Below, piece by piece: positions 42,327 to 50,750 of a stretch of DNA of 64,000 nucleotides. The stretch is taken from the NCBI GenBank assembly GCA_023408075.1, contig JAEYKW010000015.1, forward strand, positions 1 to 64,000, read 5' to 3'. Position numbers and translations under genes: made by a program. The DNA comes from Bacillota bacterium (lineage in GTDB: Bacteria > Bacillota > Clostridia > Christensenellales > SZUA-584). Within the stretch, counting starts at the first letter, position 1; the number at the start of each line of letters is the position of its first letter. The notes beneath the pieces are model-generated. The model saw only the letters and a program-made list of their open reading frames with translations. It did no database searches and was not told the origin of the DNA.

Positions 42327-43073
42327 TCAAGCGTTGGCCTTCCAGCGGCACACCTTGCGCTCGATGAGATCAACCAAGCCAAACAGCAGCAGCCCCAGCA
42401 CGCCGAGTATCAGTATGCCCGAAAACATATCCACATAGTTGATGCGCATCCATGAATCCATGATGAAATACCCAAGGCCGTACTGCGTGCCGAACGTCTC
42501 CGTGAAGAACAGCACCGACAGCGCCGTTCCAAGGCTCACCCGCACCGAAGACAGCAGCGCTGGCAGCGACGCGGGAAACACCACCAGCCTGAAAACATCG
42601 GTCTGCCGCGCGCCGAGCGATATCATCGAATAAAACGTCTCTCTGGGTATGCTTTTCACGGCGTCGCGCATCGAGACGGTCACCTGAAACACAACGATCA
42701 GCATGATCATGAATATCTTCGAAAACTCGCTGAGCCCGAATATCAGCATCACGAGCGGCAGCAGCGCGATCTTCGGAATCGGATACGTAAAATACACAAG
42801 CGGCGACAGATGCCTGTTCCAAGCCGGAAAATAGCCCATGCAAAGCCCGAGCGGCACACCAAGCAATACGGATAAGCCAAGCCCCGCAGCGATGCGCCAC
42901 AGGCTCAGCAGCAGATGCAGCGCGATCCTGGAGAAGAAGATGTGAAAGATATTGACGAGCACCGCAATCGGCGTCGGGATGAACGCAATCCGCAGAGCCA
43001 TCGCAAGCAGCTGCCAGACAACGAGTATGCCGATGACCACTTTCACCATGCCCCACGCGTTTTTCCTTTTCAT
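42327..43073 (-). CDS. NitT/TauT-type ABC transporter permease
   Basis: A 248-residue membrane permease with about six hydrophobic segments. The cytoplasmic coupling loop reads SIPRETFYSMISLGARQTDVF (the EAA-like motif of SsuC/TauC), and GVPLGLCMGYFPAWNRHLSPL is typical of the family. It forms the channel of an importer for a small organic anion or precursor. The ATG at 43073 overlaps the stop codon of the ATPase gene (ATGA), which is a coupling arrangement; GAGG lies upstream. It is the last gene of the ubiD-ubiA-ubiX operon. The transported molecule is inferred from the operon, not from the sequence. Confidence 0.88.
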   Translation of the reverse strand: MKRKNAWGMVKVVIGILVVWQLLAMALRIAFIPTPIAVLVNIFHIFFSRIALHLLLSLWRIAAGLGLSVLLGVPLGLCMGYFPAWNRHLSPLVYFTYPIPKIALLPLVMLIFGLSEFSKIFMIMLIVVFQVTVSMRDAVKSIPRETFYSMISLGARQTDVFRLVVFPASLPALLSSVRVSLGTALSVLFFTETFGTQYGLGYFIMDSWMRINYVDMFSGILILGVLGLLLFGLVDLIERKVCRWKANA

Positions 43074-43816
43074 ACAGCCCAATCCTCTTTGACCATGCCG
43101 CGCAGCGCCATCACAAACGCATAGAACTCGCGCGATAGCCTTAGATCGCTCTTGCCGAACAGCGGGTTGTCGATCAGCCTCGCAATCCGCCCCGGCGCGG
43201 GCGACATCACGGCGATCTTCCTGCCGAGATAGACGGCTTCTTCTATGCTGTGTGTCACAAAAAGCGTCGTGGTCGCGTGCTCCTGCCAAACGCTAAGAAA
43301 AAGGTCCTGAATATCCTCGCGCGTCATCGCATCGAGCGCGGAAAACGGCTCGTCCATCAGCAGCACGTCCGGGCGCATGATGAAGGAGCGCGCAATCGCG
43401 ACGCGCTGCCGCTGCCCGCCTGAAAGCTGGCGCGGGTATTTGTTTTTAAGCGCCTGCAGCCCAAGCCTGCTTATCAGCTCCGCAACGAACGGCTCGTCCG
43501 CCGATGCCCCTTTGACCTGAAGCCCGAGCGTCGCGTTGCGGGCCACATCCGCCCAATCGAGCAGCCCGTAATGCTGCGGAACAAGGCCGATTCGCTGCTC
43601 GCGCGGATTGACGCTGCGCCCGCCGATCAAAGCCTGCCCCTCAAACTGCGTGATGATGCCGGACAGCACATAAAGCACCGTCGATTTGCCGCAGCCCGAA
43701 GGGCCAATCAGCGCGCAGATATCGCCCCTGTCCACATGCAGGTCAAGGCCTTGCACCGCAGGGTAGTCGCCCTTGTCCGTTTTGTATGTGACGTCAAGCG
43801 CCTTTATATCGATCAT
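43070..43816 (-). CDS. NitT/TauT-type ABC transporter ATP-binding protein
   Basis: A 248-residue ABC ATPase. Walker A is GPSGCGKSTVLYV near residue 38, the Q-loop is GLVPQHYGLLDW, the signature is LSGGQRQRVAIARS and Walker B is VLLMDEPFSALDAMTRE, with the switch histidine in VTHSIEEAVYLG. It matches the SsuB/TauB/ThiZ group. It energises import through the adjacent permease. The ATG at 43816 lies two bases after the stop of the binding-protein gene; an upstream in-frame ATG at 43894 would begin within that gene and is rejected. Confidence 0.92.
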   Translation of the reverse strand: MIDIKALDVTYKTDKGDYPAVQGLDLHVDRGDICALIGPSGCGKSTVLYVLSGIITQFEGQALIGGRSVNPREQRIGLVPQHYGLLDWADVARNATLGLQVKGASADEPFVAELISRLGLQALKNKYPRQLSGGQRQRVAIARSFIMRPDVLLMDEPFSALDAMTREDIQDLFLSVWQEHATTTLFVTHSIEEAVYLGRKIAVMSPAPGRIARLIDNPLFGKSDLRLSREFYAFVMALRGMVKEDWAV

Positions 43817-43818
43817 GC

Positions 43819-44742
43819 TTATTTCACAAAGCTCTTGCTGACCAGATCGTCGTATTGGTAGGCCGATTTGATCAGCCCTTTTTCCGTGAGCCACGCCATC
43901 ACGCCGTCAAAATCGTCCGCGGACGGCAGCGCCGCTGTGGTGTATGCGGGCAGCGACAGCTCTTCCCTCACGTCTTCCGGAAAACCCGCCTCTTCAATCA
44001 ATGTGTCCACATAGTCCGAAACCGGCGCGTTTTGCAGATAATCCACAGCGCTGTTGTACGCCCGGTAAAACGCCTCAATCTCGGCGTTCTTGGATTCAAT
44101 CACATCGGCTTTAAACAGCAGCACACCCGGATTGATGCCGAGGCTGTCCGTGCTGCCGAGCACCGCCGCACCCACCTTCACCGCCGCAGAAGCCAGCGGT
44201 TCGGGCAGCGTGGCCGCGTCGATCTGCCCGCCTTTGAGCATCTCGAGCCGTACGGGTATCTGCGGTATCGCCGTTTTTTCCACGTCTTCGGGGGTAAGCC
44301 CGAGCTCTGCAACCATCTTGTCTGTGGTGTATTCAATGATCGTGTTTGTGGATATTGCGATGGACTTTCCCGATAAATCGGCGGAGCCGTTCATCGCCTG
44401 CCCAGCCAGCAGCTTGTAGCTGCCGTTGGTCATCGACGTCATCTTAACCTGAAAGCCGCCCTCCGTCAGAAATGCAGCCGAAAGCATATCCGACACCGCG
44501 CCGTCGATGCTGCCTGCCTGCAGTGCGCTCTCCCTGTCCGGTGCGCTCTTGAAATGCTCGACAGCCACATCGACGCCTTCCTTTTCAAAAAAGCCCTTCT
44601 CCTGCGCGATGATGATCGGTATCGAATCCACATCGGGCAGCACGCCGATGCTGAGCGTCTGCGACGGCTTACCCGCGGCACACCCCGTCGCAAGCATGAT
44701 TATAGACAGCAGCGCAAGAGCTGCACCTATGACTTTCTTCAC
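43819..44742 (-). CDS. NMT1/TauA-like substrate-binding lipoprotein
   Basis: A 307-residue extracellular binding protein. The signal ends in the lipobox MLATGCAAG (cysteine near residue 21). The mature part follows the NMT1/THI5/TauA pattern: LSIGVLPDVDSIPIIIAQEKGFFEKEGVDV, cut here only in description, then AGSIDGAVSDMLSAAF and ISTNTIIEYTTDKM. It captures a small molecule for the NitT/TauT-type transporter. The start is a GTG at 44742 with GGAGG nine bases upstream. It follows ubiX by six bases, so its ligand is probably a substrate of the UbiA/UbiD/UbiX enzymes, such as an aromatic acid. MqnA and MqnD of the futalosine pathway share this protein fold. Confidence 0.88.
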   Translation of the reverse strand: MKKVIGAALALLSIIMLATGCAAGKPSQTLSIGVLPDVDSIPIIIAQEKGFFEKEGVDVAVEHFKSAPDRESALQAGSIDGAVSDMLSAAFLTEGGFQVKMTSMTNGSYKLLAGQAMNGSADLSGKSIAISTNTIIEYTTDKMVAELGLTPEDVEKTAIPQIPVRLEMLKGGQIDAATLPEPLASAAVKVGAAVLGSTDSLGINPGVLLFKADVIESKNAEIEAFYRAYNSAVDYLQNAPVSDYVDTLIEEAGFPEDVREELSLPAYTTAALPSADDFDGVMAWLTEKGLIKSAYQYDDLVSKSFVK

Positions 44743-44748
44743 TTCTTT

Positions 44749-45318
44749 CTACCTCCATTTTTGGTATAAATCATTCTCAATGCCGAGCGCATCGAGCACG
44801 CGGCTCACGACGAAATCGACAATGTCCTCAACCGTCTGCGGCTTGTGATAGAACCCCGGACTCGCGGGCAGTATCACCACGCCCGTTTCACTTAAGGCCA
44901 GCATATTGCGCAGATGGATGGTGCTCAGCGGCATCTCCCTCGGCACAAGCACGAGCTTTCGTCTCTCTTTGATGCAGACGTCCGCCGCCCGCCCGAGCAA
45001 CTGCCTCGATGTGCCCGCTGCGATTTCTCCGAGCGTCGTCATCGAGCACGGCACCACCGCCATGCCGTCGGTGTGGAACGACCCGCTCGAAATCGACGCA
45101 AAGAGATCGTCATGCGCGTGCATTATGAGCGTGCCGTCGGGGTATGCGTTTGCGAATGCGGGGGCAATGACCCTCCCCGTCTCGTATTCCATCACTCTTT
45201 GGCCGGTCTGCGACACCACGAGATGCACCTCATGCCCGCCGCCCAGCAGCTCCTCAAGCAGCCTCACGGCATAAACGCTGCCGCTTGCACCTGTCACTCC
45301 CACAATATATCTAGACAC
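44749..45318 (-). CDS. ubiX: UbiX-type flavin prenyltransferase
   Basis: A 189-residue flavin prenyltransferase that makes prenylated FMN from reduced FMN and dimethylallyl phosphate. The FMN-binding start GVTGASGSVYAVRLLEEL, the VVPCSMTTLGEIAAGTS segment near residue 87 and LVPREMPLSTIHLRNMLAL near 123 are all characteristic. The product is the cofactor for UbiD decarboxylases, one of which is encoded at the start of this operon. The start is a GTG at 45318 with GGGAGG seven bases upstream. The length and motifs are standard. Confidence 0.94.
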   Translation of the reverse strand: MSRYIVGVTGASGSVYAVRLLEELLGGGHEVHLVVSQTGQRVMEYETGRVIAPAFANAYPDGTLIMHAHDDLFASISSGSFHTDGMAVVPCSMTTLGEIAAGTSRQLLGRAADVCIKERRKLVLVPREMPLSTIHLRNMLALSETGVVILPASPGFYHKPQTVEDIVDFVVSRVLDALGIENDLYQKWR

Positions 45319-45336
45319 AGTTTATGCCTCCCGAAA

Positions 45337-46194
45337 TCACTTAATCAATATATCCGCACCCGAAAACAGCAGAAATATCGTGCTGACGATCTGATTGATG
45401 CTGTACGACGCGATTGTAACGTTCTTGAGATTCGTCGGCGACACAATCGCGTGCTCATAAACGAGCAGCGCAGCGACGAGCCCCACGCCGATGAAATAGA
45501 TCAGGCCGAGCCCCGCCAAAAAACCTGTATAGATTAACAGCGCGGCTGCCACGAGATGGAATCCGGTCGAGATGATGAGCGCGTTTTTTACGCCAAACGC
45601 GGCGGGAATGGAGTGCAGCGCTTCTTCACGGTCAAAAACCACATCTTGCGCACCATAGATGATATCAAACCCCGCCACCCAGAACATGACTGCCGCGCCG
45701 AGCAGCAACGATGTGACGCCGATCTCCCCCGTCACCGCGATCCATGCACCGACCGGCGCGCAGGCGCACGCCGCGCCGAGTATCAGGTGACAGAGCCACG
45801 TAAACCGCTTGGTAAACGAGTAGATGAAAAACAGAAAGAGCGGCACGGGCAGCAGCCCCACACAGACGGGGCCGAGCACAAACGCCGACACGATCAGTAT
45901 CACAAGACAGACGGCGACCAGCACGATCACCTCACCCGTCCCGACTGCGCCACGTGGCATGTGCCTGCCTGCCGTCCTCGGGTTCTTCGCGTCGATATCC
46001 TTATCCACGAGGCGGTTCAGCGCATTGGCGGCTGTCCGCGCGCTGATCAGCGCGACAAGTATCCAAGCCGTCTGCCCAAGCGGCGGAAAGCCGTCCGCCG
46101 CGATCAGCATCGCGATGATGCCGAACGGTATCGAAAACAGCGTGTGGGAAAACATCACGAGCCCGGCATAGGCCTTAATCTTTTTCAATGCCAT
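45337..46194 (-). CDS. UbiA-family prenyltransferase (MqnP/4-hydroxybenzoate type)
   Basis: A 285-residue membrane prenyltransferase with about eight hydrophobic helices. The first Asp-rich motif NRLVDKDIDAKNPRTAGR near residue 60 and the second DVVFDREEALHSIPAAFG near 187 bind the prenyl diphosphate through Mg2+. It attaches a polyprenyl chain to an aromatic acid in the membrane. It overlaps the end of ubiD by 20 bases. The start KIKAYAGLVMFSHTLFSIPF is similar to enzymes annotated MqnP, which prenylate 1,4-dihydroxy-6-naphthoate in the futalosine menaquinone pathway; 4-hydroxybenzoate is the alternative acceptor. Confidence 0.88.
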   Translation of the reverse strand: MALKKIKAYAGLVMFSHTLFSIPFGIIAMLIAADGFPPLGQTAWILVALISARTAANALNRLVDKDIDAKNPRTAGRHMPRGAVGTGEVIVLVAVCLVILIVSAFVLGPVCVGLLPVPLFLFFIYSFTKRFTWLCHLILGAACACAPVGAWIAVTGEIGVTSLLLGAAVMFWVAGFDIIYGAQDVVFDREEALHSIPAAFGVKNALIISTGFHLVAAALLIYTGFLAGLGLIYFIGVGLVAALLVYEHAIVSPTNLKNVTIASYSINQIVSTIFLLFSGADILIK

Positions 46195-47620
46195 ACTCAG
46201 CCCATCTTAAATCGACCTTCGCTTTGGTGTCCGCGTCCATTTCAATATCGTTCGGCCATTCTCTCGGGTGCCCCTCGGAGGCCCATTTCTTCGTTGCGTC
46301 AATGCCCATCTTGTGGCCGTAATGCGCGAGCGGCGACGCGTGGTCGAGCGCGTCGAGCGGCCCTTCCACCACCACCACATCACGCGCGGCGTCAATGTTA
46401 TTAAACACCTTCCACGCGACCGTCGAGAGATCGTGCGGGTTGACACTCTCGTCCACCACGATGATCATTTTCGTATACATCATCTGCCCGATGCCCCACA
46501 GGCTGTGCATCACCTTTTTGGCGTGCCCGGGGTACCGCTTTTTGATCGACACGATCACGCAGTTATGGAACACACCCTCGAGCGGGAAATTCATGTCGAT
46601 AATTTCAGGCGTCTGTATTTTCAGAAAAGGCAGGAATATGCGCTCCGTCGCCTTGCCGAGGTAACAGTCCTCCATCGGCGGCTTGCCCACGATGGTCGCG
46701 GGATACACCGGATGCTTCTTTCTCGTCATGCATGTGATATGGAACACGGGATACATATCCTTAAGCGAATAATACCCGGTATGGTCCCCGAAAGGCCCTT
46801 CCTCGCGCAGCTCGTCCAAATCCACATAGCCTTCGAGCACAAACTCGGCGTTCGCGGGCACATAGATATCACAGGTTTTGCACTTGACGATCTCAAGCGC
46901 GGATTTGCGGATGAACCCCGCAAACATCGTCTCGTTGATTTCCTTGGGCAGCGGCGCGGTGGCCGAGTAAATCGTGGCGGGGTCGCAGCCAAGCGCCACG
47001 GCCACGGGCATGCGTCTGCCGAGCTTTTTGTATTTCTCGTATATCTCGCGTCCGTCCTTATGCAAATGCCAGTGCATGCCGGTCGTGCATTTGTCGTACA
47101 CCTGCAGCCGGTACATGCCCATGTTCTGCATACCGTTCTCCGGGTCTTTCGTGATGACGAGCGGCAGCGTGAGAAACCGGCCGCCGTCCTCGGGCCAGCA
47201 GTGCAGTATCGGCAGCGTATCAAGATCGGGCTCCTCCACAACCTCCTGACATGCCGCGTGCGTGACCTTGCGCGGGAATACCGAGGTGAGCCGTGTGAGC
47301 TTCGGGAGCGCCTTTATTTTGTTGATGAGCCCGAGGTAGCTCGACATATCCATAAAATCGCTGATCACGTTCGCGAGCTCGTTGATATGATTGACCTCCA
47401 GCGCGAGGTTGAGCCGCTCATAGCTGCCAAACGCATTGATGAGCACGGGGAACTTTGACCCCTTCACGTTTTCGAACAGCAGCGCGGGCCCGCCGCGCTT
47501 GACCACTCTGTCGGCAATCTCCGTGATTTCGAGGTCACTGTCCACCTGCGTCTTTATTCTTTTGAGCAGCTTCTTTCGCTCCAATGTATCGATGAAGTCC
47601 TGCAAATCTTTATACGCCAT
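46175..47620 (-). CDS. ubiD: UbiD-family decarboxylase (menaquinone biosynthesis type)
   Basis: A 481-residue prenyl-FMN-dependent decarboxylase. It starts MAYKDLQDFIDTLERKKLLKRI as in UbiD and MqnL-like proteins, has AVALGCDPATIYSATAPLP in the cofactor region near residue 210, and the key ELREEGPFGDHTGYYS segment near 275 with the conserved glutamate-rich active site. It removes a carboxyl group from a prenylated aromatic acid. AAGGA eight bases before the ATG supports the start. It heads the operon behind a strong promoter and is followed by the prenyltransferase and ubiX, so the three enzymes cover the last steps to a demethylmenaquinone-type quinone. Confidence 0.92.
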   Translation of the reverse strand: MAYKDLQDFIDTLERKKLLKRIKTQVDSDLEITEIADRVVKRGGPALLFENVKGSKFPVLINAFGSYERLNLALEVNHINELANVISDFMDMSSYLGLINKIKALPKLTRLTSVFPRKVTHAACQEVVEEPDLDTLPILHCWPEDGGRFLTLPLVITKDPENGMQNMGMYRLQVYDKCTTGMHWHLHKDGREIYEKYKKLGRRMPVAVALGCDPATIYSATAPLPKEINETMFAGFIRKSALEIVKCKTCDIYVPANAEFVLEGYVDLDELREEGPFGDHTGYYSLKDMYPVFHITCMTRKKHPVYPATIVGKPPMEDCYLGKATERIFLPFLKIQTPEIIDMNFPLEGVFHNCVIVSIKKRYPGHAKKVMHSLWGIGQMMYTKMIIVVDESVNPHDLSTVAWKVFNNIDAARDVVVVEGPLDALDHASPLAHYGHKMGIDATKKWASEGHPREWPNDIEMDADTKAKVDLRWAEYGIEKD

Positions 47621-47664
47621 GTTTTCGTCCTTCGTGAGTCTGTCGATTCACCTTTAATGTTTGA

Positions 47665-47693
47665 ATTATACTTTCTGTACCGCCGCGTGTAAA
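47665..47693 (-). promoter_or_regulatory. Promoter of the ubiD operon
   Basis: On the minus strand TTTACA (47688-47693) and a perfect TATAAT (47665-47670) are exactly 17 bases apart, 45 bases before the ubiD start. Confidence 0.75.
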
Positions 47694-47914
47694 CAATATG
47701 GGCCTTTTTGGGCGCGGCAATTTTTGGAACAGCCCGCGTCTGTCCGCTTTCGGCGGTATATATATTTATAAACTATCAGCGTTCTTGTTTTTCTCTGTCG
47801 GCGGTTTGTTTATATTTTTGGTCACAGCGCCGAGCAAAGCATGCCCGTATAACAGGGAAAGCTGTCGCCGACAGGCGGCTGACGAGGCGGCAACATGACA
47901 GTTTGATTGGCTAC
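47694..47914. other. Intergenic region
   Basis: No gene is supported between the ubiD promoter and the terminator of the BMC operon. Short frames on the plus strand are hydrophobic and lack ribosome binding sites. Confidence 0.4.
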
Positions 47915-47962
47915 GCAATCAAAAAGCGCCGCTGTCATATATGCTATGGCCGCAGGCGCTTT
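47915..47962 (-). terminator. Terminator of the BMC operon
   Basis: On the minus strand AAAGCGCC (47955-47962) pairs with GGCGCTTT (47923-47930) and is followed by TTGATTG. It lies 35 bases after the LacI stop codon, the last gene of the operon. Confidence 0.65.
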
Positions 47963-47997
47963 GTCGCATCGTTATTTGAGATATAAGCCCAATGTCA

Positions 47998-49017
47998 TCA
48001 GCGAAGCACTGTAAGCCTCGCGGGAGCCGTACTCTCGCGCTCCACCAATTGGGCGGAAATCGTCATATGCATAAACGGGCTGTCGGGATGCTTCATGCGT
48101 TCTCTCAGCAGGCTCACGGTGAGATTGCCCATCACGGTGCGCGATATGCGCATTGTGGTCAACGGCGGCATCATCATGGAGCTGAACGGAATGTCGTCCA
48201 CGCCGATTATCGAAATATCGTCGGGCACCTTGTATCCCGCCTCCTGAATCGCGCGCACAGCCCCGATCGCGATACTGTCGTTGCCGGCCAGCACGGCCCC
48301 TTCGGGCACATAGGCGCCGCTTTCAAGCAAATTCTTCATGTCCGAATACGCGCCGTTGAGCGTCGGCGTCAGCAGCACAGGCTCCGGGGCCTTAAGGCCG
48401 AGCTCCGCAAGCGCTTCGAGATAGCCGTTATACCGCTCGGTGAAGTTGGATATTTTCACGTTGGTCAGAAAATAGCCGATCTTCCTGTGCCCCATGCCAT
48501 AGAGGTAGTTGACGGCAGCGTATGATATGCTCGCGTTGGCCATCACGATGCTGTCCACATTCTGATGCTGCATGCTGTTGTCCACCACGATGATCGGCGC
48601 CTTGATGTCCTTCATCATATCAAACTGCGATGCCTCAAACTCGGACCCCAGCAGTATCACGCCGTCCATCGGGTCCTGCTCAATCATTTTAAACGTTTCT
48701 TCCGCCGTTTTGTTGTTGCATCCGCTCATAATCAGGTCGTAGGAATACCGGCGACATTCGCTTTCGATATGATCGATGATGGACGCGACAAAGCCCTGGT
48801 TCTCCTCCACAGCCATACCATGCGTGGAATATTTAATCAGACGGATCCGACAGCGCGGCGCTTTTTTTACCTGCGGCGTCGGCGCATAATTGTGCTCGCT
48901 GAGCACCTTTTTCACATGTTCACGCGTCTGTTCGCTGACGCCCTTTTTTTCGTTGAGCACCAACGACACAGCCGCCGGCGATACCCCTGCAATCGCCGCA
49001 ATCTCCCTTATTGTCAT
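47998..49017 (-). CDS. LacI family transcriptional regulator of the BMC operon
   Basis: A 339-residue regulator. The N-terminal helix-turn-helix TIREIAAIAGVSPAAVSLVL and hinge region are standard, followed by a two-lobed sugar-binding domain (PMDGVILLGSEFE; GMGHRKIGYFLT; GVDDIPFSSMMMPPLTTM). It would bind a free sugar or sugar phosphate and control the microcompartment operon. It is encoded four bases after dhaL at the 3' end of the operon, an unusual place for its regulator. The ATG has no clear ribosome binding site, which suggests translation coupled to dhaL. Confidence 0.9.
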   Translation of the reverse strand: MTIREIAAIAGVSPAAVSLVLNEKKGVSEQTREHVKKVLSEHNYAPTPQVKKAPRCRIRLIKYSTHGMAVEENQGFVASIIDHIESECRRYSYDLIMSGCNNKTAEETFKMIEQDPMDGVILLGSEFEASQFDMMKDIKAPIIVVDNSMQHQNVDSIVMANASISYAAVNYLYGMGHRKIGYFLTNVKISNFTERYNGYLEALAELGLKAPEPVLLTPTLNGAYSDMKNLLESGAYVPEGAVLAGNDSIAIGAVRAIQEAGYKVPDDISIIGVDDIPFSSMMMPPLTTMRISRTVMGNLTVSLLRERMKHPDSPFMHMTISAQLVERESTAPARLTVLR

Positions 49018-49021
49018 GATC

Positions 49022-49657
49022 TTAAAGTTGCCGTTTCGTTACGAAATCGGCATATCCTTTCATCATAAGATCAGCCACCGCCGCGCCCGGATCCAGCAAT
49101 TCGCGCGATTTTTCTCCGCGTGCCGCTGCGCGCCCGTGTTTTGCGAGCATTCCCTTCGTCGAAAGGAACGCGTCATGGGCGGCAGCCGCCGCTTTTGAGG
49201 CGGCTTCAGAAAAACTCATATTCGCTGCCGCGCCAGCCATAAGCAGCTCAGCGGCAGGATGCAATCCGTCTAAAAAAGTCTTGTCACCAATTTCAGCCTT
49301 GCCCCGGCTCTGCACGCCCTCAAGGTAGGCCTTGAAAAAAGCTGCCACACCGCCAAGATCCAGCGTCTCCGCGCCCTTGAGCGCTTTGCCCGCCGACATA
49401 AATCCGGACGCCATCAGCGTGCCCATTGTGGACGGCACCGCAGTGGACATCGCTTTGCCCGCTGTGTATGCGAGCTTGCCGATATCCGTTTCCGTAATGT
49501 CCTTCACGGCCTCGCTTGCGGCAAAAAAGCCGTCGCTCATTGTGAGCCCCAAGTCCCCGTCGCCCATCACGCTGTCAAGGTCAATGAGGTAATCACGGTT
49601 TTCCTTCATCAAATCCGCCCAGCAGGAGAGCAGCGCCGTAAAATCGTCAGCCTTCAT
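49022..49657 (-). CDS. dhaL: Dihydroxyacetone kinase subunit DhaL
   Basis: A 211-residue nucleotide-binding subunit of a dihydroxyacetone-type kinase. The Mg-binding motif is SVMGDGDLGLTM near residue 30, and GDKTFLDGLHPAAELL near 130 and the Gly-rich MSTAVPSTMGTLMASGF segment near 70 follow DhaL. Together with DhaK it phosphorylates dihydroxyacetone or a related short ketose such as erythrulose. The ATG at 49657 has AAAAGGAG eight bases upstream. No dhaM phosphocarrier gene is present, so the pair may use ATP directly or a DhaM encoded elsewhere. Confidence 0.9.
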   Translation of the reverse strand: MKADDFTALLSCWADLMKENRDYLIDLDSVMGDGDLGLTMSDGFFAASEAVKDITETDIGKLAYTAGKAMSTAVPSTMGTLMASGFMSAGKALKGAETLDLGGVAAFFKAYLEGVQSRGKAEIGDKTFLDGLHPAAELLMAGAAANMSFSEAASKAAAAAHDAFLSTKGMLAKHGRAAARGEKSRELLDPGAAVADLMMKGYADFVTKRQL

Positions 49658-49670
49658 CGTTTGCTCCTTT

Positions 49671-50687
49671 TCACAGCGCAAACTGCTTGAAAAACAGCGT
49701 ATGCGCAGGTGCGGACAGGTATTTTTTCAGTTCATCGTCCAGCTTGAAAATTGATATCGAAGCGCCGCTCATCTCCATGGATGTGGCATATTCGCCCACA
49801 TAAACATGGAACACGCGGATGCCTGTTTCTTTGAGTACTTGACTGATCCGGCGATACATGATGTATTGCTCCTCGAGCGGCGTCGCGCCGAGACCGTTTA
49901 CCAGTACGGCCACTTCATCTCCGGACTTAAAGGGAAGGTCAGCGAGTATCGGCTGAATCATTTCATCGACGATGCTATCCGCGCTCAGCAATTCGCCTCT
50001 GCGGATACCCGGTTCGCCATGGATGCCCATGCCGATTTCCATTTCGTTGTCGGCCAACTCAAAGCTCGGGCGCCCGACGCGCGGCACGATGCAGGGCGTT
50101 AATGCCATGCCCATTGTGCGCACATTCGCACACGCTTTTTGCGCAACGCGCTTGACTTCGTCAAGATCAAGCCCGGCAGCCGCAGCGGCTCCGGCGCATT
50201 TGTAAACGAAGAAAATGCCCGCTACGCCTCTGCGCGTATTTTTGCCGCCCGTCTGCGCCGGAGGGGCTGATGCCACATCTTCTCCCGCCACGACAGATTC
50301 AACACGAATGCCTTCTTCGAAATCGGCCATCTCTGCGGCCATATCGAAATTGAAAATATCTCCATTATAGTTGCCATAAATATATAGCACCCCTGCGCCT
50401 GTGTCAATACGCTTCGTGACCGCAAACATCTGCTCCGCGCTGGGCGACTGAAACACATCGCCGATGGCACAGCCGTCGAGCATACCATCGCCCACGTACC
50501 CGAGAAACAGCGGCAAATGCCCGGAACCGCCGCCTGTGGCGATGCCGACTTTCCCCTTTTTCACGTTGGCCGCCACAAGGCAGCGCAGGTCGTCTCCCAC
50601 GCACTCGACCATCCCCGGATGCGCGGCGTATATGCCCTCGAGCATGTCGTTCACGAAGTTTTCCGGCGAATTTAAAATCTTTTTCAT
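49671..50687 (-). CDS. dhaK: Dihydroxyacetone kinase substrate-binding subunit DhaK
   Basis: A 338-residue subunit that binds the ketose covalently. GIATGGGSGHLPLFLGYVGD near residue 48 is the family signature and GMGIHGEPGIRR near 222 carries the histidine that forms the hemiaminal with the substrate. AAGGGGAT upstream supports the ATG. It is 13 bases before dhaL. Inside a microcompartment operon it could recover dihydroxyacetone or phosphorylate another short ketose. Some deviations from standard DhaK in the substrate region (for example VYKCAGAAAAAG) leave specificity open. Confidence 0.9.
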   Translation of the reverse strand: MKKILNSPENFVNDMLEGIYAAHPGMVECVGDDLRCLVAANVKKGKVGIATGGGSGHLPLFLGYVGDGMLDGCAIGDVFQSPSAEQMFAVTKRIDTGAGVLYIYGNYNGDIFNFDMAAEMADFEEGIRVESVVAGEDVASAPPAQTGGKNTRRGVAGIFFVYKCAGAAAAAGLDLDEVKRVAQKACANVRTMGMALTPCIVPRVGRPSFELADNEMEIGMGIHGEPGIRRGELLSADSIVDEMIQPILADLPFKSGDEVAVLVNGLGATPLEEQYIMYRRISQVLKETGIRVFHVYVGEYATSMEMSGASISIFKLDDELKKYLSAPAHTLFFKQFAL

Positions 50688-50750
50688 AGGCCTATCCCCT
50701 TACATTAGTCGATACACAAGACAGTTCACATGTCGGTACACAAATGCGAT

